Below are positions 16,265 through 24,776 of a stretch of 64,000 bases of DNA, piece after piece. This DNA comes from Actinomadura_C alba (GTDB taxonomy: Bacteria > Actinomycetota > Actinomycetes > Streptosporangiales > Streptosporangiaceae): positions 62,001 through 126,000 of the forward strand of contig NZ_BAAAOK010000027.1 of NCBI RefSeq assembly GCF_039530285.1, read 5' to 3'. Positions within the stretch are counted from its first letter, which is position 1; every line of letters begins with the position of its first letter. The position numbers and the translations under genes were made by a program. A model generated the notes under the pieces. That model had not been told where the DNA came from, searched no databases, and worked only from the letters and a program-made list of their open reading frames with translations.

Positions 16265-16283
16265 CGCCCAGCTGACCTGGGCG
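16265..16283 (+). promoter_or_regulatory. Hairpin in the corA leader
   Basis: CGCCCAG-N5-CTGGGCG forms a 7-bp stem starting 9 bp after the leader ORF stop and followed by GC-rich palindromic sequence. It is placed where an attenuator would be. Confidence 0.4.
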
Positions 16284-16322
16284 CGTGCGAGCGCGGCCGG
16301 CCGGCGGGGAAGGAGCCCCCCA

Positions 16323-17423
16323 ATGGCCATGACCCGGGTTCGCCCAGGCATCGCAAGCAAGGCACTGTTCAAGCCGCTCGGCCGGCCCGCGCGCCCGGCC
16401 GCCTCCGTCAGGCGCGAGCGCGAATCAGCGATCATCGACTGGGCCGTGTACGTCGACGGCCACCGAGTCCCCACCGACAGCGTCGCCGAGGCCGTACGGC
16501 TGGTGCGGCCGGAGGCCGAGGGCGGCGACGCCCCGGCCAAGGGCTTCGTGTGGGTGGGTCTGCACGACCCCGATGCCGCCGAGCTCGAGCGGCTCGCCGA
16601 GGTGTTCGGCCTGCACCCGCTCGCGGTCGAGGACGCCATCCACGCGCACCAGCGGCCCAAGCTGGAGCGCTACGACGGCGTCCAGTTCTTCGTGATGAAG
16701 ACCGTCGGCTATGTCGGGCGCGCCTCGGGGATCGAGGCGGTCGAGACCGGCGAGATCATGATCTTCTGTGGTCCCGACTTCGTGGTGACCGTACGCCACG
16801 GCGCGCACGGTGAGCTGAGCCCGGTGCGGCGCCGGCTGGAGGCCAGCCCCGAGCGGCTGGCCCTCGGACCGGCCGCGGTCGTGCACGCCGTCGCCGACCG
16901 CATCGTTGACGACTACATGTGCGTCGCCGACGGGGTGCAGCAGGACATCGACGAGGTCGAGGAGGCGGTCTTCTCGCCCGAGCGCGGCAACGAGGCCGGG
17001 CGCATCTACCGCCTCAAGCGCGAGGTCATCCACCTCAAGCGGGCGGTCGGACCGCTCGCGACGCCGCTTCGCGCGCTCGCCGGCCGGCGGTTCGTGCCGA
17101 CCGAGATCCGGGAGTACTTCCGCGACGTCGAGGACCACGTCACCCGGGTCCGCGAGCAGGTGGAGTCCTGCGACGAGCTGCTCACCCCGATCCTGCAGGC
17201 ACACATGACGCAGGTGACGGTCGAGGACAACCAGGACATGCGCAAGATCTCCGCCTGGGGCGCGATCCTGATGGTGCCCACCGCCATCGCCGGGATCTAC
17301 GGCATGAACTTCACCCACATGCCCGAGATGGAATGGGCCTTCAGCTACCCCGTGGTCATGTGCTTCATCGCACTGTCGTGTCTGCTGCTGCACCGCGGCT
17401 TCCGCCGCAACGGCTGGCTCTGA
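16323..17423 (+). CDS. corA: CorA-family Mg2+/Co2+ channel
   Basis: The 366-residue protein has a large cytoplasmic N-terminal domain (1-300) with the long helices of CorA and two C-terminal membrane segments. The essential YGMNF loop follows the first, at about 322-326 (IAGIYGMNFTHMPEM). CorA pentamers admit Mg2+ across the cytoplasmic membrane. The start is ATG 16323 with GGAAGGAG at good spacing; a second ATG lies two codons in. A proline-rich leader ORF and hairpin precede it, suggesting translational or attenuation control. Convergent with the GDPD gene, with only 18 bp between the stops. Confidence 0.9.
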   Translation: MAMTRVRPGIASKALFKPLGRPARPAASVRRERESAIIDWAVYVDGHRVPTDSVAEAVRLVRPEAEGGDAPAKGFVWVGLHDPDAAELERLAEVFGLHPLAVEDAIHAHQRPKLERYDGVQFFVMKTVGYVGRASGIEAVETGEIMIFCGPDFVVTVRHGAHGELSPVRRRLEASPERLALGPAAVVHAVADRIVDDYMCVADGVQQDIDEVEEAVFSPERGNEAGRIYRLKREVIHLKRAVGPLATPLRALAGRRFVPTEIREYFRDVEDHVTRVREQVESCDELLTPILQAHMTQVTVEDNQDMRKISAWGAILMVPTAIAGIYGMNFTHMPEMEWAFSYPVVMCFIALSCLLLHRGFRRNGWL

Positions 17424-17441
17424 CCGGCGGCGCTCACCGCT

Positions 17442-18422
17442 TCAGACCGCCTCGACGGACGTACGGGGGCCATGGCACGGTGGGAGCGGCAGCCCGCGTT
17501 CGGCCATGACCAAGCGCAGGCGGTCCGGATGGTCGGTCACGATCCCGTCCACGCCCATCTCGATGAGCCGGGCCATCTCGGCCGGCTCGTTCACCGTCCA
17601 GACGGTCACCGCGAGCCCCAGCCGATGCGCCTCGCCGATGAGTTCGGGCCGGACGAGCGTGCGCTCGGGTGACAGCACGGTGGCTCCGGCCGAGATCGCT
17701 CCGGTGAGCAGTCGGGTCCACGCAGTGCCGTCGAGAGGATCGGCGGGCTCGGGCGGGACGACCCCGGCCAGCCACGCCGAGCCGGGCTTGAGCGTCTCGG
17801 GCTCGATCAGGGCGACCCGTCCGGCGGCCTGCGGCGCGAGCCGGCGAGCGTGGCCGAGGACCCGCCAGTCGAAGCCGAGCAGCCGGGTCCGTCGGGTCAG
17901 CCCCCAGATGTCCATGACGTCCGCGACCGCCTCGACCAGCCGCGCGACCTCGTGGTCGGGCCAGCCGGGATCGGTCTTGACCTCGATGGCCAGATCGGTG
18001 GTGTGCGCGTCGAGCCGTACGACCAGGTCGCACACCTCGGCCAGCGTCGGCACCCGGGTTCCGACGATCGGCAGCTGGGTCAGCACGAACGGATCGGTGT
18101 CGCTTGCGCGCCGCATTCCCGCGTCAACGGTTTTGATCTGCGCCAGCGTGAGATCGCGGATCGGCTTGCCGACATAGGGGAACATCGGATCATCGGCCCG
18201 GGAGGGTGCGGTGTCGCGGGCGGTCAGTGCCGACAGGGCTTGGTCATGGTGGACGACGACCTCGCCGTCCGCCGTCAGGCCCACGTCGAGCTCTATGACG
18301 TCGACGCCGAGGGCGAGGGCATGCGCGAACGCCGGCAGCGTGTTCTCCGGCCGCAGGCCGCGCGAGCCTCGATGACCATGCGCTTCGACCCTGTCTAGCA
18401 GTGTCCTTCCCCCTCCGGCCAT
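17442..18422 (-). CDS. Glycerophosphodiester phosphodiesterase
   Basis: The 326-residue product shows the GDPD TIM-barrel signature: HGHRGSRGLRPENT near the N-terminus, IELDVGLTADGEVVVHHD, the catalytic/metal glutamate in LAIEVKTD, and the late VWTVNEPAEMARLIEMGVDGIVTDHP. Enzymes of this family release glycerol 3-phosphate from glycerophosphodiesters with a divalent metal. There is no signal peptide, so it is probably cytoplasmic. The gene is monocistronic. The 215 bp upstream of it carries a short imperfect direct repeat of GCATCGCGTCGGG near 18555-18585 but no gene. Confidence 0.9.
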   Translation of the reverse strand: MAGGGRTLLDRVEAHGHRGSRGLRPENTLPAFAHALALGVDVIELDVGLTADGEVVVHHDQALSALTARDTAPSRADDPMFPYVGKPIRDLTLAQIKTVDAGMRRASDTDPFVLTQLPIVGTRVPTLAEVCDLVVRLDAHTTDLAIEVKTDPGWPDHEVARLVEAVADVMDIWGLTRRTRLLGFDWRVLGHARRLAPQAAGRVALIEPETLKPGSAWLAGVVPPEPADPLDGTAWTRLLTGAISAGATVLSPERTLVRPELIGEAHRLGLAVTVWTVNEPAEMARLIEMGVDGIVTDHPDRLRLVMAERGLPLPPCHGPRTSVEAV

Positions 18423-18637
18423 GCGGTGTCGCGGACGTGCGCCGGTCGCCGCCGGCCAAGCGGGGACCTTACGGAACGTGATTGACCGTTCGCCGATTCG
18501 CCGGTTACGGGGTCGGCAACATTGAAGGTCACGATGGTGAACGGGGGTCTCGGGGGCATCGCGTCGGGAGCATCGCGTCGGGGGTATGGTCGCGGCGCCG
18601 GCGTGTTCAGACGCTCACGGCGGCGCCGAAGACGGGC

Positions 18638-19921
18638 TCAGATCAGCGGTCGCAGTGTGAGGGTCTGGTCGCGGCCAGGGCCGACGCCGATCGCCGAGAT
18701 CCGGGCACCGGAGATCTCCTCGAGCGCCCGGACGTAGGCCCGCGCGTTGTCGGGCAGGTCGCCGAACGTCTTGGCGCCGCTGATGTCCTCTTTCCAGCCG
18801 TCGAAGTACTCCAGCACCGGCTTGGCGTGGTGGAACTCGGTCTGCGACGCGGGCATTTCGTCATGGCGCACGCCGTCGACGTCGTACGCCACGCAGACCG
18901 GCACCTTGTCGAGCCCGGAGAGCACGTCGAGCTTGGTGAGGAAGAAGTCGGTGATGCCGTTGACGCGGGAGGCGTACCTGGCGATCACCGCGTCGAACCA
19001 ACCGCAGCGCCGGTCGCGGCCGGTCGTGACGCCGTACTCGCCGCCCGTCGTCCGGAGGAACTCGCCCATCTCGTCGAGCAGCTCGGTGGGGAACGGTCCC
19101 GAGCCGACCCGGGTGGTGTAGGCCTTGAGGATGCCGATCACTCGGGTGACCTTGGTCGGGCCGATGCCGGAACCCGCGCAGGCGCCGCCCGCGGTCGGGC
19201 TCGACGACGTAACGAACGGGTAGGACCCGTGGTCGACGTCGAGGAGAGTGCCCTGGGCGCCCTCCAGGAGGACGACCTTGCCCTCGTCGAGGGCCTGGTT
19301 GACCACCAGGCCGGTGTCGGCCACATAGGGCTTGAGCCGCTCACCGTAGGCGACGTACTCGTCGACGATCGGAGCCGCCTCGATCCGGCGGCGGTTGTAG
19401 ACCTTGGCGAGGACCTGGTTCTTCTCGCGCAGTGCCAGCTCGATCTTCTGGGTCAGGATGCTCGTGTCGAACAGGTCCTGGACCCGCACACCCATCCGGG
19501 CGATCTTGTCACCGTAGGAGGGGCCGATGCCGCGCCCGGTGGTGCCGATGCGGGCCTTGCCCAGGTACCGCTCCGAGACCTTGTCGAGAGCTCGGTGGTG
19601 CGGCATGATCAAATGCGCGTTCGCCGAGATCAGCAGGCGTTCGCACGTCACGCCCCTGGCCTTGAGCCCGTCGATCTCATCGAGCAGCACGCCGGGGTCG
19701 ATCACGACCCCGTTGCCGATGACCGGAACGACGTCAGGGGACAGCACGCCGGAGGGCAGCAGGTGGAGCGCGTAGCTCTTGTCCCCGATGACCACGGTGT
19801 GCCCGGCGTTGTTGCCACCCTGGTAGCGAACGACGTAGTCGACATCACCGCCGAGTAGGTCAGTGGCCTTGCCCTTGCCCTCGTCACCCCACTGTGCCCC
19901 CACAAGCACGATGGCCGGCAT
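18638..19921 (-). CDS. purA: Adenylosuccinate synthetase
   Basis: The 427-residue product has the PurA P-loop GAQWGDEGKGK at residue 8, the GGNNAGHTV element, GTTGRGIGPSY, and the late LTKLDVLSG. It makes adenylosuccinate from IMP, aspartate and GTP, the step just before PurB. ATG 19921 is preceded by GAGGGAGG at about 8 nt; the open frame further upstream is spurious. It lies downstream of the DUF3151 gene in the same orientation with a 109-bp gap, an arrangement common in actinobacteria. Confidence 0.95.
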   Translation of the reverse strand: MPAIVLVGAQWGDEGKGKATDLLGGDVDYVVRYQGGNNAGHTVVIGDKSYALHLLPSGVLSPDVVPVIGNGVVIDPGVLLDEIDGLKARGVTCERLLISANAHLIMPHHRALDKVSERYLGKARIGTTGRGIGPSYGDKIARMGVRVQDLFDTSILTQKIELALREKNQVLAKVYNRRRIEAAPIVDEYVAYGERLKPYVADTGLVVNQALDEGKVVLLEGAQGTLLDVDHGSYPFVTSSSPTAGGACAGSGIGPTKVTRVIGILKAYTTRVGSGPFPTELLDEMGEFLRTTGGEYGVTTGRDRRCGWFDAVIARYASRVNGITDFFLTKLDVLSGLDKVPVCVAYDVDGVRHDEMPASQTEFHHAKPVLEYFDGWKEDISGAKTFGDLPDNARAYVRALEEISGARISAIGVGPGRDQTLTLRPLI

Positions 19922-20030
19922 CAGGCGGCCTCCCTCTCTCAACGACGAAGACCCAGGTCGCAAGCACGACCGGGGCCTCTTGCGATCCGATGGTACCCGG
20001 ACATCCAGTGCGAAGGAACCGGCGAGCGCT

Positions 20031-20438
20031 CTAGGAGAGGGCCTCCGCCGCGGTGGCGCTGCTGTCACGCAGGAACGTTTTGCATCGCTCCGCCTCCTGC
20101 TCCTCACCTATCGCACCGGCGGCGCGTCCGAGCGCGTGGAGGGCGGTCAGGAAGCCGCGGTTGGGCTCGTGCTCCCAGGGAATCGGCCCGTGTCCCTTCC
20201 AGCCCGCACGGCGCAGCTGGTCGAGCCCGCGGTGATAGCCCGTACGGGCATAGGCGTACGACTCGATGACGTTGCCGCCCTCGAACGCACGGTCGGCGAG
20301 CCTGGCCCACGCGTCCGGGTAATCGGGGAAGCGAGCCGCCACCTCGACCGGATCGACGTCGTTCTCCAGCGCCTCACGTGCCTCGGCGTTGTCCGGTAGC
20401 CGGGTGGGAGGCGGTCCGCCGAGCAGATTCTGGGTCAT
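20031..20438 (-). CDS. DUF3151 family protein
   Basis: The 135-residue protein matches the actinobacterial DUF3151 family: N-terminal NLLGGPPPTRLP, then SYAYARTGYHRGLDQLRRAGWKGHGPIPWEHEPNRGFL in short blocks, ending in a helix EEQEAERCKTFLRDS. The function is unknown; TPR-like helical character has been noted for the family. The start is the ATG at 20438, three codons after another ATG at 20447; neither has a clear ribosome site. It is 34 bp downstream of the GNAT gene and upstream of purA, probably co-transcribed with at least one of them. Confidence 0.85.
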   Translation of the reverse strand: MTQNLLGGPPPTRLPDNAEAREALENDVDPVEVAARFPDYPDAWARLADRAFEGGNVIESYAYARTGYHRGLDQLRRAGWKGHGPIPWEHEPNRGFLTALHALGRAAGAIGEEQEAERCKTFLRDSSATAAEALS

Positions 20439-20472
20439 GAGGCCCATCGTAGGGCGGGAGTGACAACAGAGG

Positions 20473-21093
20473 TCAACCGGCCGAGGCCGGTGCCGGCCGT
20501 CGCGACGGCGACTCGACGACCGCGCCACCCCCCTCGTGATCTCGCGGTCGTTCGCGCATCGCGGGTACGGGCGGCGCCAGCGGAAGGCGGAACCGGGCCG
20601 CCCCCTGGTCGCGCCGTGGCCGGGCGGCCGGCCAGCCGGCCTTGACGGCGGCCAGCGCGGCGGCATTGCCGAGCATGACGTCGGCGCTGAACTCGGTGAT
20701 GCCGCGCCGCTCGGCCAGGTGGCTCAGGTACCGCACCAGGCGACCGGCCACCCCGTGCCGCTGCCAGGAGTCGGCGACCAGAACCGCGATCTCGGCGCGC
20801 GCCGGGTCCTCGCGGTCGCGCACGTACTCCGCGATTCCGACGATCTCGTCGTCGATCATCGCGACCAGTGCGTCGTGATCCCAGTGGTCCATGGCATGCA
20901 TCGCCCGGACGTAGACCTCCGGGATCCACGGCGTGCCGGCGAAGAACCTCGAGTAGAGGCTCTGCGGGGACAGCAGCGCGGACATCCGGCGCAACCGGTC
21001 GCGGTCGTCGACCCCGTACGGCCGCATCCGCAGATCGGCCAGTCCCGCCTCGGCCCGCGTGTCCAATGGCCGTACGCCATCGAGTTGCGTCAT
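20473..21093 (-). CDS. GNAT-family N-acetyltransferase
   Basis: About 206 residues with a GNAT core: motif DALVAMIDDEIVGIAEY, VLVADSWQRHGVAGRLVRYL (acetyl-CoA P-loop with RHGVAG), and GITEFSADVMLGNAAA. The substrate is unknown. The C-terminal 45 residues are Arg/Pro-rich and unconserved. Two in-frame ATG codons (21093 and 21126) each lie inside a copy of the palindrome TTGCGTCATGCAA, and a third start at the MRPYG segment is possible. Location right behind the HxlR gene and its palindromes suggests HxlR control. Confidence 0.75.
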   Translation of the reverse strand: MTQLDGVRPLDTRAEAGLADLRMRPYGVDDRDRLRRMSALLSPQSLYSRFFAGTPWIPEVYVRAMHAMDHWDHDALVAMIDDEIVGIAEYVRDREDPARAEIAVLVADSWQRHGVAGRLVRYLSHLAERRGITEFSADVMLGNAAALAAVKAGWPAARPRRDQGAARFRLPLAPPVPAMRERPRDHEGGGAVVESPSRRPAPASAG

Positions 21094-21097
21094 GCAA
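21085..21097. promoter_or_regulatory. Palindrome copy A upstream of the GNAT gene
   Basis: TTGCGTCATGCAA, palindromic except for one base pair. It is one of three copies, two before the GNAT gene and one at the HxlR start. The proximal GNAT start codon (21093-21091) lies inside it. Confidence 0.6.
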
Positions 21098-21117
21098 CCT
21101 ATTGGACAGGGGATCAG

Positions 21118-21130
21118 TTGCGTCATGCAA
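21118..21130. promoter_or_regulatory. Palindrome copy B upstream of the GNAT gene
   Basis: An identical 13-bp site to copy A, 33 bp away centre to centre (about three helical turns). It contains the distal GNAT ATG (21126-21124) and lies just after the HxlR stop. Confidence 0.6.
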
Positions 21131-21139
21131 CTCTTATTC

Positions 21140-21586
21140 TCAGATCCCTGGACCCGGCCGGGGTTCGATGTCGTTCGGTTGGAGCGAGACGCCGCACTTG
21201 TCGCAGGTCAGGGCACGGGTGAGCTCGCCACCGCAGCCGCGATGCGTGACGAGGACCGGCGGGCCGTTCTCGGCGTAGTGCCGGTCGCCCCACAGCATGA
21301 TCGACATCATCACCGGCCAGAGCTCCACGCCCTTGCGAGTGAGGCGGTACTCATAGCGGTCCGGCCGCTCCTGGTAGCGATGCCGCCGCATGACGCCCTC
21401 GTCGCAGAGGCGGCCCAGCCGGTCGGTCAGGACGTTGCGTGCCACACCCAGTTCGGACTGGAAGTCGTCGAAGCGACGGACGCCCTCGAAGGCCGTGCGG
21501 ATGACGAGCAGCGTCCATCGGTCGCCGACGACCTCGAGGCCTCGCGCGATCGAGCAGTTCTGGGTCTGGTACGTCCGCGGTAGCAC
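21140..21586 (-). CDS. HxlR-family winged-helix regulator with C-terminal zinc-ribbon-like tail
   Basis: The 148-residue product has the HxlR start LPRTYQTQNCSIARGLEVVGDRW (redox-type Cys next to the recognition fold), winged helix FDDFQSELGVARNVLTDRL and the wing YRLTRKGVELWPV. A tail with CGGEL and CDKC pairs suggests zinc binding. The GTG at 21586 aligns with the family start; an upstream ATG at 21613 would add nine residues but lies inside palindrome copy C. The three near-identical palindromes around this gene and the GNAT gene are probably its operators, giving autoregulation and control of the acetyltransferase. Confidence 0.82.
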   Translation of the reverse strand: MLPRTYQTQNCSIARGLEVVGDRWTLLVIRTAFEGVRRFDDFQSELGVARNVLTDRLGRLCDEGVMRRHRYQERPDRYEYRLTRKGVELWPVMMSIMLWGDRHYAENGPPVLVTHRGCGGELTRALTCDKCGVSLQPNDIEPRPGPGI

Positions 21587-21607
21587 GCCTTCATGGTAAG
21601 CGGCGAG

Positions 21608-21620
21608 TTGCATGACGCAA
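21608..21620. promoter_or_regulatory. Palindrome copy C at the HxlR gene start
   Basis: TTGCATGACGCAA is the reverse complement of copies A and B. It covers the upstream ATG of the HxlR gene and is therefore well placed for autorepression. Confidence 0.6.
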
Positions 21621-21638
21621 TGCGCTCACCGGTCACGC

Positions 21639-21753
21639 CGTGATCATGCGGTTGTGCGTATGCCACGGGCGGGTTCCGGCGGGTCTCGGGCGCGGTCCCG
21701 CGAACAACTGCATGATCACGGCAGGGGTTTCGCTGTCGTGATCATGCAGTTGT
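21639..21753. repeat. GATC-core long hairpin repeat (three arms) downstream of fba
   Basis: ACAACTGCATGATCACG (21704-21720) and its exact reverse complement (21737-21753) form a 17-bp perfect inverted repeat with a 16-nt loop, 17 bp after the fba stop. A third arm at 21639-21655 has one mismatch. The same arm recurs as part of a 23-bp inverted repeat at 48857-48919, and a related arm occurs at 48226-48272. It may also terminate fba transcription. Confidence 0.85.
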
Positions 21754-21769
21754 CTCCCGCTGGGTCCAG

Positions 21770-22792
<1,023 letters not shown>

Positions 22793-22973
22793 GTTCAACA
22801 TCCTTTCTAGCGCGTGTCCACAGTGCCGGCCGGCGCGACTTCGGCGCACCGGCGCTCGCATGCAGTGAGGCTCCAGGCAGCACAGGACCGGGCGCAGGGT
22901 GCCGCCCTGTATCCCAGTATCCCGGAGTTCACCTCGGGCGGGAACGCGCACCGCTGGCGGGTACGCTCAGGGC

Positions 22974-23675
22974 GTGGATCTCGCTGTGAATGGGGTGGAC
23001 CCGGCTTCCCTCATCACGGCGTTCGGCGTCTTCGGCATCCTGTTGATCATCTTCGCCGAGACGGGCCTGCTGATCGGGTTCTTTCTCCCGGGCGACACGC
23101 TGCTCTTCAGCGCCGGTCTCTTCACGACCGTCGCGGGCGCCGAAAGCGTCGGGATCGAACGGCTCTCGCTGCCGACGCTGTTGATCATGGCGCCGATCTT
23201 CGCGATCGCCGGCGCGCAGTTCGGTCACTACCTCGGTGACCGCTATGGCCGTAGATTCTTCGAACGTCCGAATTCGCGGCTGTTCCGGCGGGAGCATGTC
23301 GACAAGGCGGAGCACTACTTCAACAAGTTCGGCCCTGCCAAGGCCGTGGTGCTCGCGCGCTTCATCCCGATTGTTCGGACTTTTCTGAACCCGCTCGCCG
23401 GAATGCTCGAGATGAGCGCCCGCCGGTTCTTCGTGTGGAACGTCATCGGGGCGATCATCTGGACCGACTCGTTCCTCCTACTGGGCCACTACCTGGGCAA
23501 TCAGGTCGAAGGCATCGACCAGTACGTGCTGCCCGTGATCGTCGTCGCGGTGATCGTCACGGTCGCCCCGGTGCTCCGCGAGCTGTTCAGGAGGCGGCGC
23601 TCAGGTGGCAACAATCCGGAGAAGAACGACTCTGAAGCGTCGCGTCCGTCGCTGAGTGGTGACAGTTCCCGCTAA
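22974..23675 (+). CDS. DedA-family membrane protein
   Basis: The 233-residue protein has the DedA/VTT layout: E-T-G-L-L-I-G-FFLPGDTLLFSAG in the first re-entrant region, then GHYLGDRYGRRFFERPNSRLF, ARFIPIVRTFLNPLAGM, and two final membrane helices before an Arg/Ser-rich tail. DedA proteins are linked to lipid flipping and membrane homeostasis, including undecaprenyl-phosphate or phosphatidylethanolamine recycling in some bacteria. The GTG at 22974 lacks a clear ribosome site; TACGCT 7-12 nt upstream could be a -10 box of a leaderless transcript. Confidence 0.88.
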   Translation: MDLAVNGVDPASLITAFGVFGILLIIFAETGLLIGFFLPGDTLLFSAGLFTTVAGAESVGIERLSLPTLLIMAPIFAIAGAQFGHYLGDRYGRRFFERPNSRLFRREHVDKAEHYFNKFGPAKAVVLARFIPIVRTFLNPLAGMLEMSARRFFVWNVIGAIIWTDSFLLLGHYLGNQVEGIDQYVLPVIVVAVIVTVAPVLRELFRRRRSGGNNPEKNDSEASRPSLSGDSSR

Positions 23676-23682
23676 CCTCCCC

Positions 23683-23727
23683 ATGTGGGACGTCATCGGC
23701 CGGATCCTCGCGGACACGCGCGAATAA
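23683..23727 (+). CDS. Possible 14-residue upstream ORF overlapping the DUF4115 gene start
   Basis: ATG 23683 opens MWDVIGRILADTRE and ends at TAA, overlapping the next ATG as TAATG. Thirteen of its fourteen codons end in G or C, while the overlapping upstream extension of the DUF4115 frame has poor codon bias. It is either a coupled leader peptide or the displaced N-terminus of the downstream protein after a frameshift. There is no ribosome site. Confidence 0.35.
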   Translation: MWDVIGRILADTRE

Positions 23728-24158
23728 TGATCGCAGTGCTCGCCGTGGTGCTGGCTCTCGTGCTGCTCATCGTAGGTGGGCTCGCGCTTTTCGGCGCGCT
23801 CAGCTCGGATGCGGCACCGGCCAGCGCCCCCCAGGCGACTCCGGCAACCGGCACGTCCGAGGCCTCGGCCCGGACCCGATCCGCCGATACCCCGTCGAAA
23901 TCGAGCGTTTCAACTCAGCGATCGCTCGAGATCAGGGTTACCGGCGCGCCGACCAAGGTCTTCGTCACCGTCTCCGGGAACACCACACAGGTACTCGAGG
24001 ACGGCGTACTGAACACCGGAGACATCCGGCAGTACGACGAAGCGCCCCTGGACGTCGTCGTCACCGACGGCAGCGCTGTCGACGTGTACATCTACGGCAA
24101 ACGGCAGGCGAAGAGCCAGCCGGGCCAGCGAGGTCGGTGGCACGTGGCCGAACGTTGA
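23727..24158 (+). CDS. Membrane-anchored DUF4115 (RodZ C-terminal-like) protein
   Basis: The 143-residue protein begins with an N-terminal membrane helix (about 2-25, AVLAVVLALVLLIVGGLALF). A Ser/Thr/Ala/Pro linker follows, then a domain of about 75 residues (LEIRVTGAPTKVFVTVSG through GSAVDVYIYG) resembling the DUF4115 beta domain found at the C-terminus of RodZ. The helix-turn-helix of RodZ is absent. The ATG at 23727 has no Shine-Dalgarno but overlaps the stop of the mini-ORF at 23683, so translation may be coupled. Its role is unknown; cell-envelope localisation is inferred from topology. Confidence 0.6.
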   Translation: MIAVLAVVLALVLLIVGGLALFGALSSDAAPASAPQATPATGTSEASARTRSADTPSKSSVSTQRSLEIRVTGAPTKVFVTVSGNTTQVLEDGVLNTGDIRQYDEAPLDVVVTDGSAVDVYIYGKRQAKSQPGQRGRWHVAER

Positions 24159-24188
24159 GCCGAGCCTGACCCGCACCACCCCGGCCGG

Positions 24189-24725
24189 TCAGGCGAGATC
24201 GAGATCTTCCAGGGTGAACGCCGAGCGATAGTCGAGCCCCTCGCCGCGGATGCGGTCCGCCGCGCCACGCTCGACGATGGTCGCAACTCCCACGACCTCG
24301 GCTCCCGCCGCGCGCAGCGCCTCTACCGCGGTGAGCACCGAACCACCGGTCGTGGAGGTGTCCTCGACGGCGAGCACTCGTCGTCCCGCGACGTCCGGGC
24401 CCTCGACCCGCCGCTGCAGCCCATGGACCTTGTCGGCCTTGCGCACGACGAACGCGTCGAGGCGGCGACCTTGGGCGGCCGCCGCGTGCAGCATCGCCGT
24501 CGCGACCGGATCGGCGCCCAGGGTGAGCCCGCCGACGGCTTCGTAGTCGAGGTCGGCGGTGAGATCGAGCATGACCCGGCCGGCCAGCGGAGCCGCGGCC
24601 CCGTCCAGCGTGATGCGGCGCAGGTCGACGTAAAAGGACGCCCGCCGCCCCGACGACAGGACGAAGTCGCCCTCGACGACGGCCTTGCTCTTGATTGCCT
24701 TCAGCAGATCCTCGCGATCGGTCAC
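24189..24725 (-). CDS. pyrE: Orotate phosphoribosyltransferase
   Basis: The 178-residue product has the PRPP-binding motif VLAVEDTSTTGGS and the usual N-terminal GDFVLSSGRRASFYVDLRRI, typical of PyrE, which joins orotate to PRPP in pyrimidine synthesis. The segment VRKADKVHGLQRRVEGPDV matches actinobacterial PyrE. The GTG at 24725 is the start of homology; the long open frame upstream is antisense to the divergent hydrolase-like gene. It converges with the DUF4115 gene; CTGACC and GGTCAG in the short gap could form a weak shared terminator. Confidence 0.92.
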   Translation of the reverse strand: MTDREDLLKAIKSKAVVEGDFVLSSGRRASFYVDLRRITLDGAAAPLAGRVMLDLTADLDYEAVGGLTLGADPVATAMLHAAAAQGRRLDAFVVRKADKVHGLQRRVEGPDVAGRRVLAVEDTSTTGGSVLTAVEALRAAGAEVVGVATIVERGAADRIRGEGLDYRSAFTLEDLDLA

Positions 24726-24776
24726 GGCAGGAAGCCTATGCGGGATGCCGGGGTGGGGTGCTGGCAGGGTTGGCAC

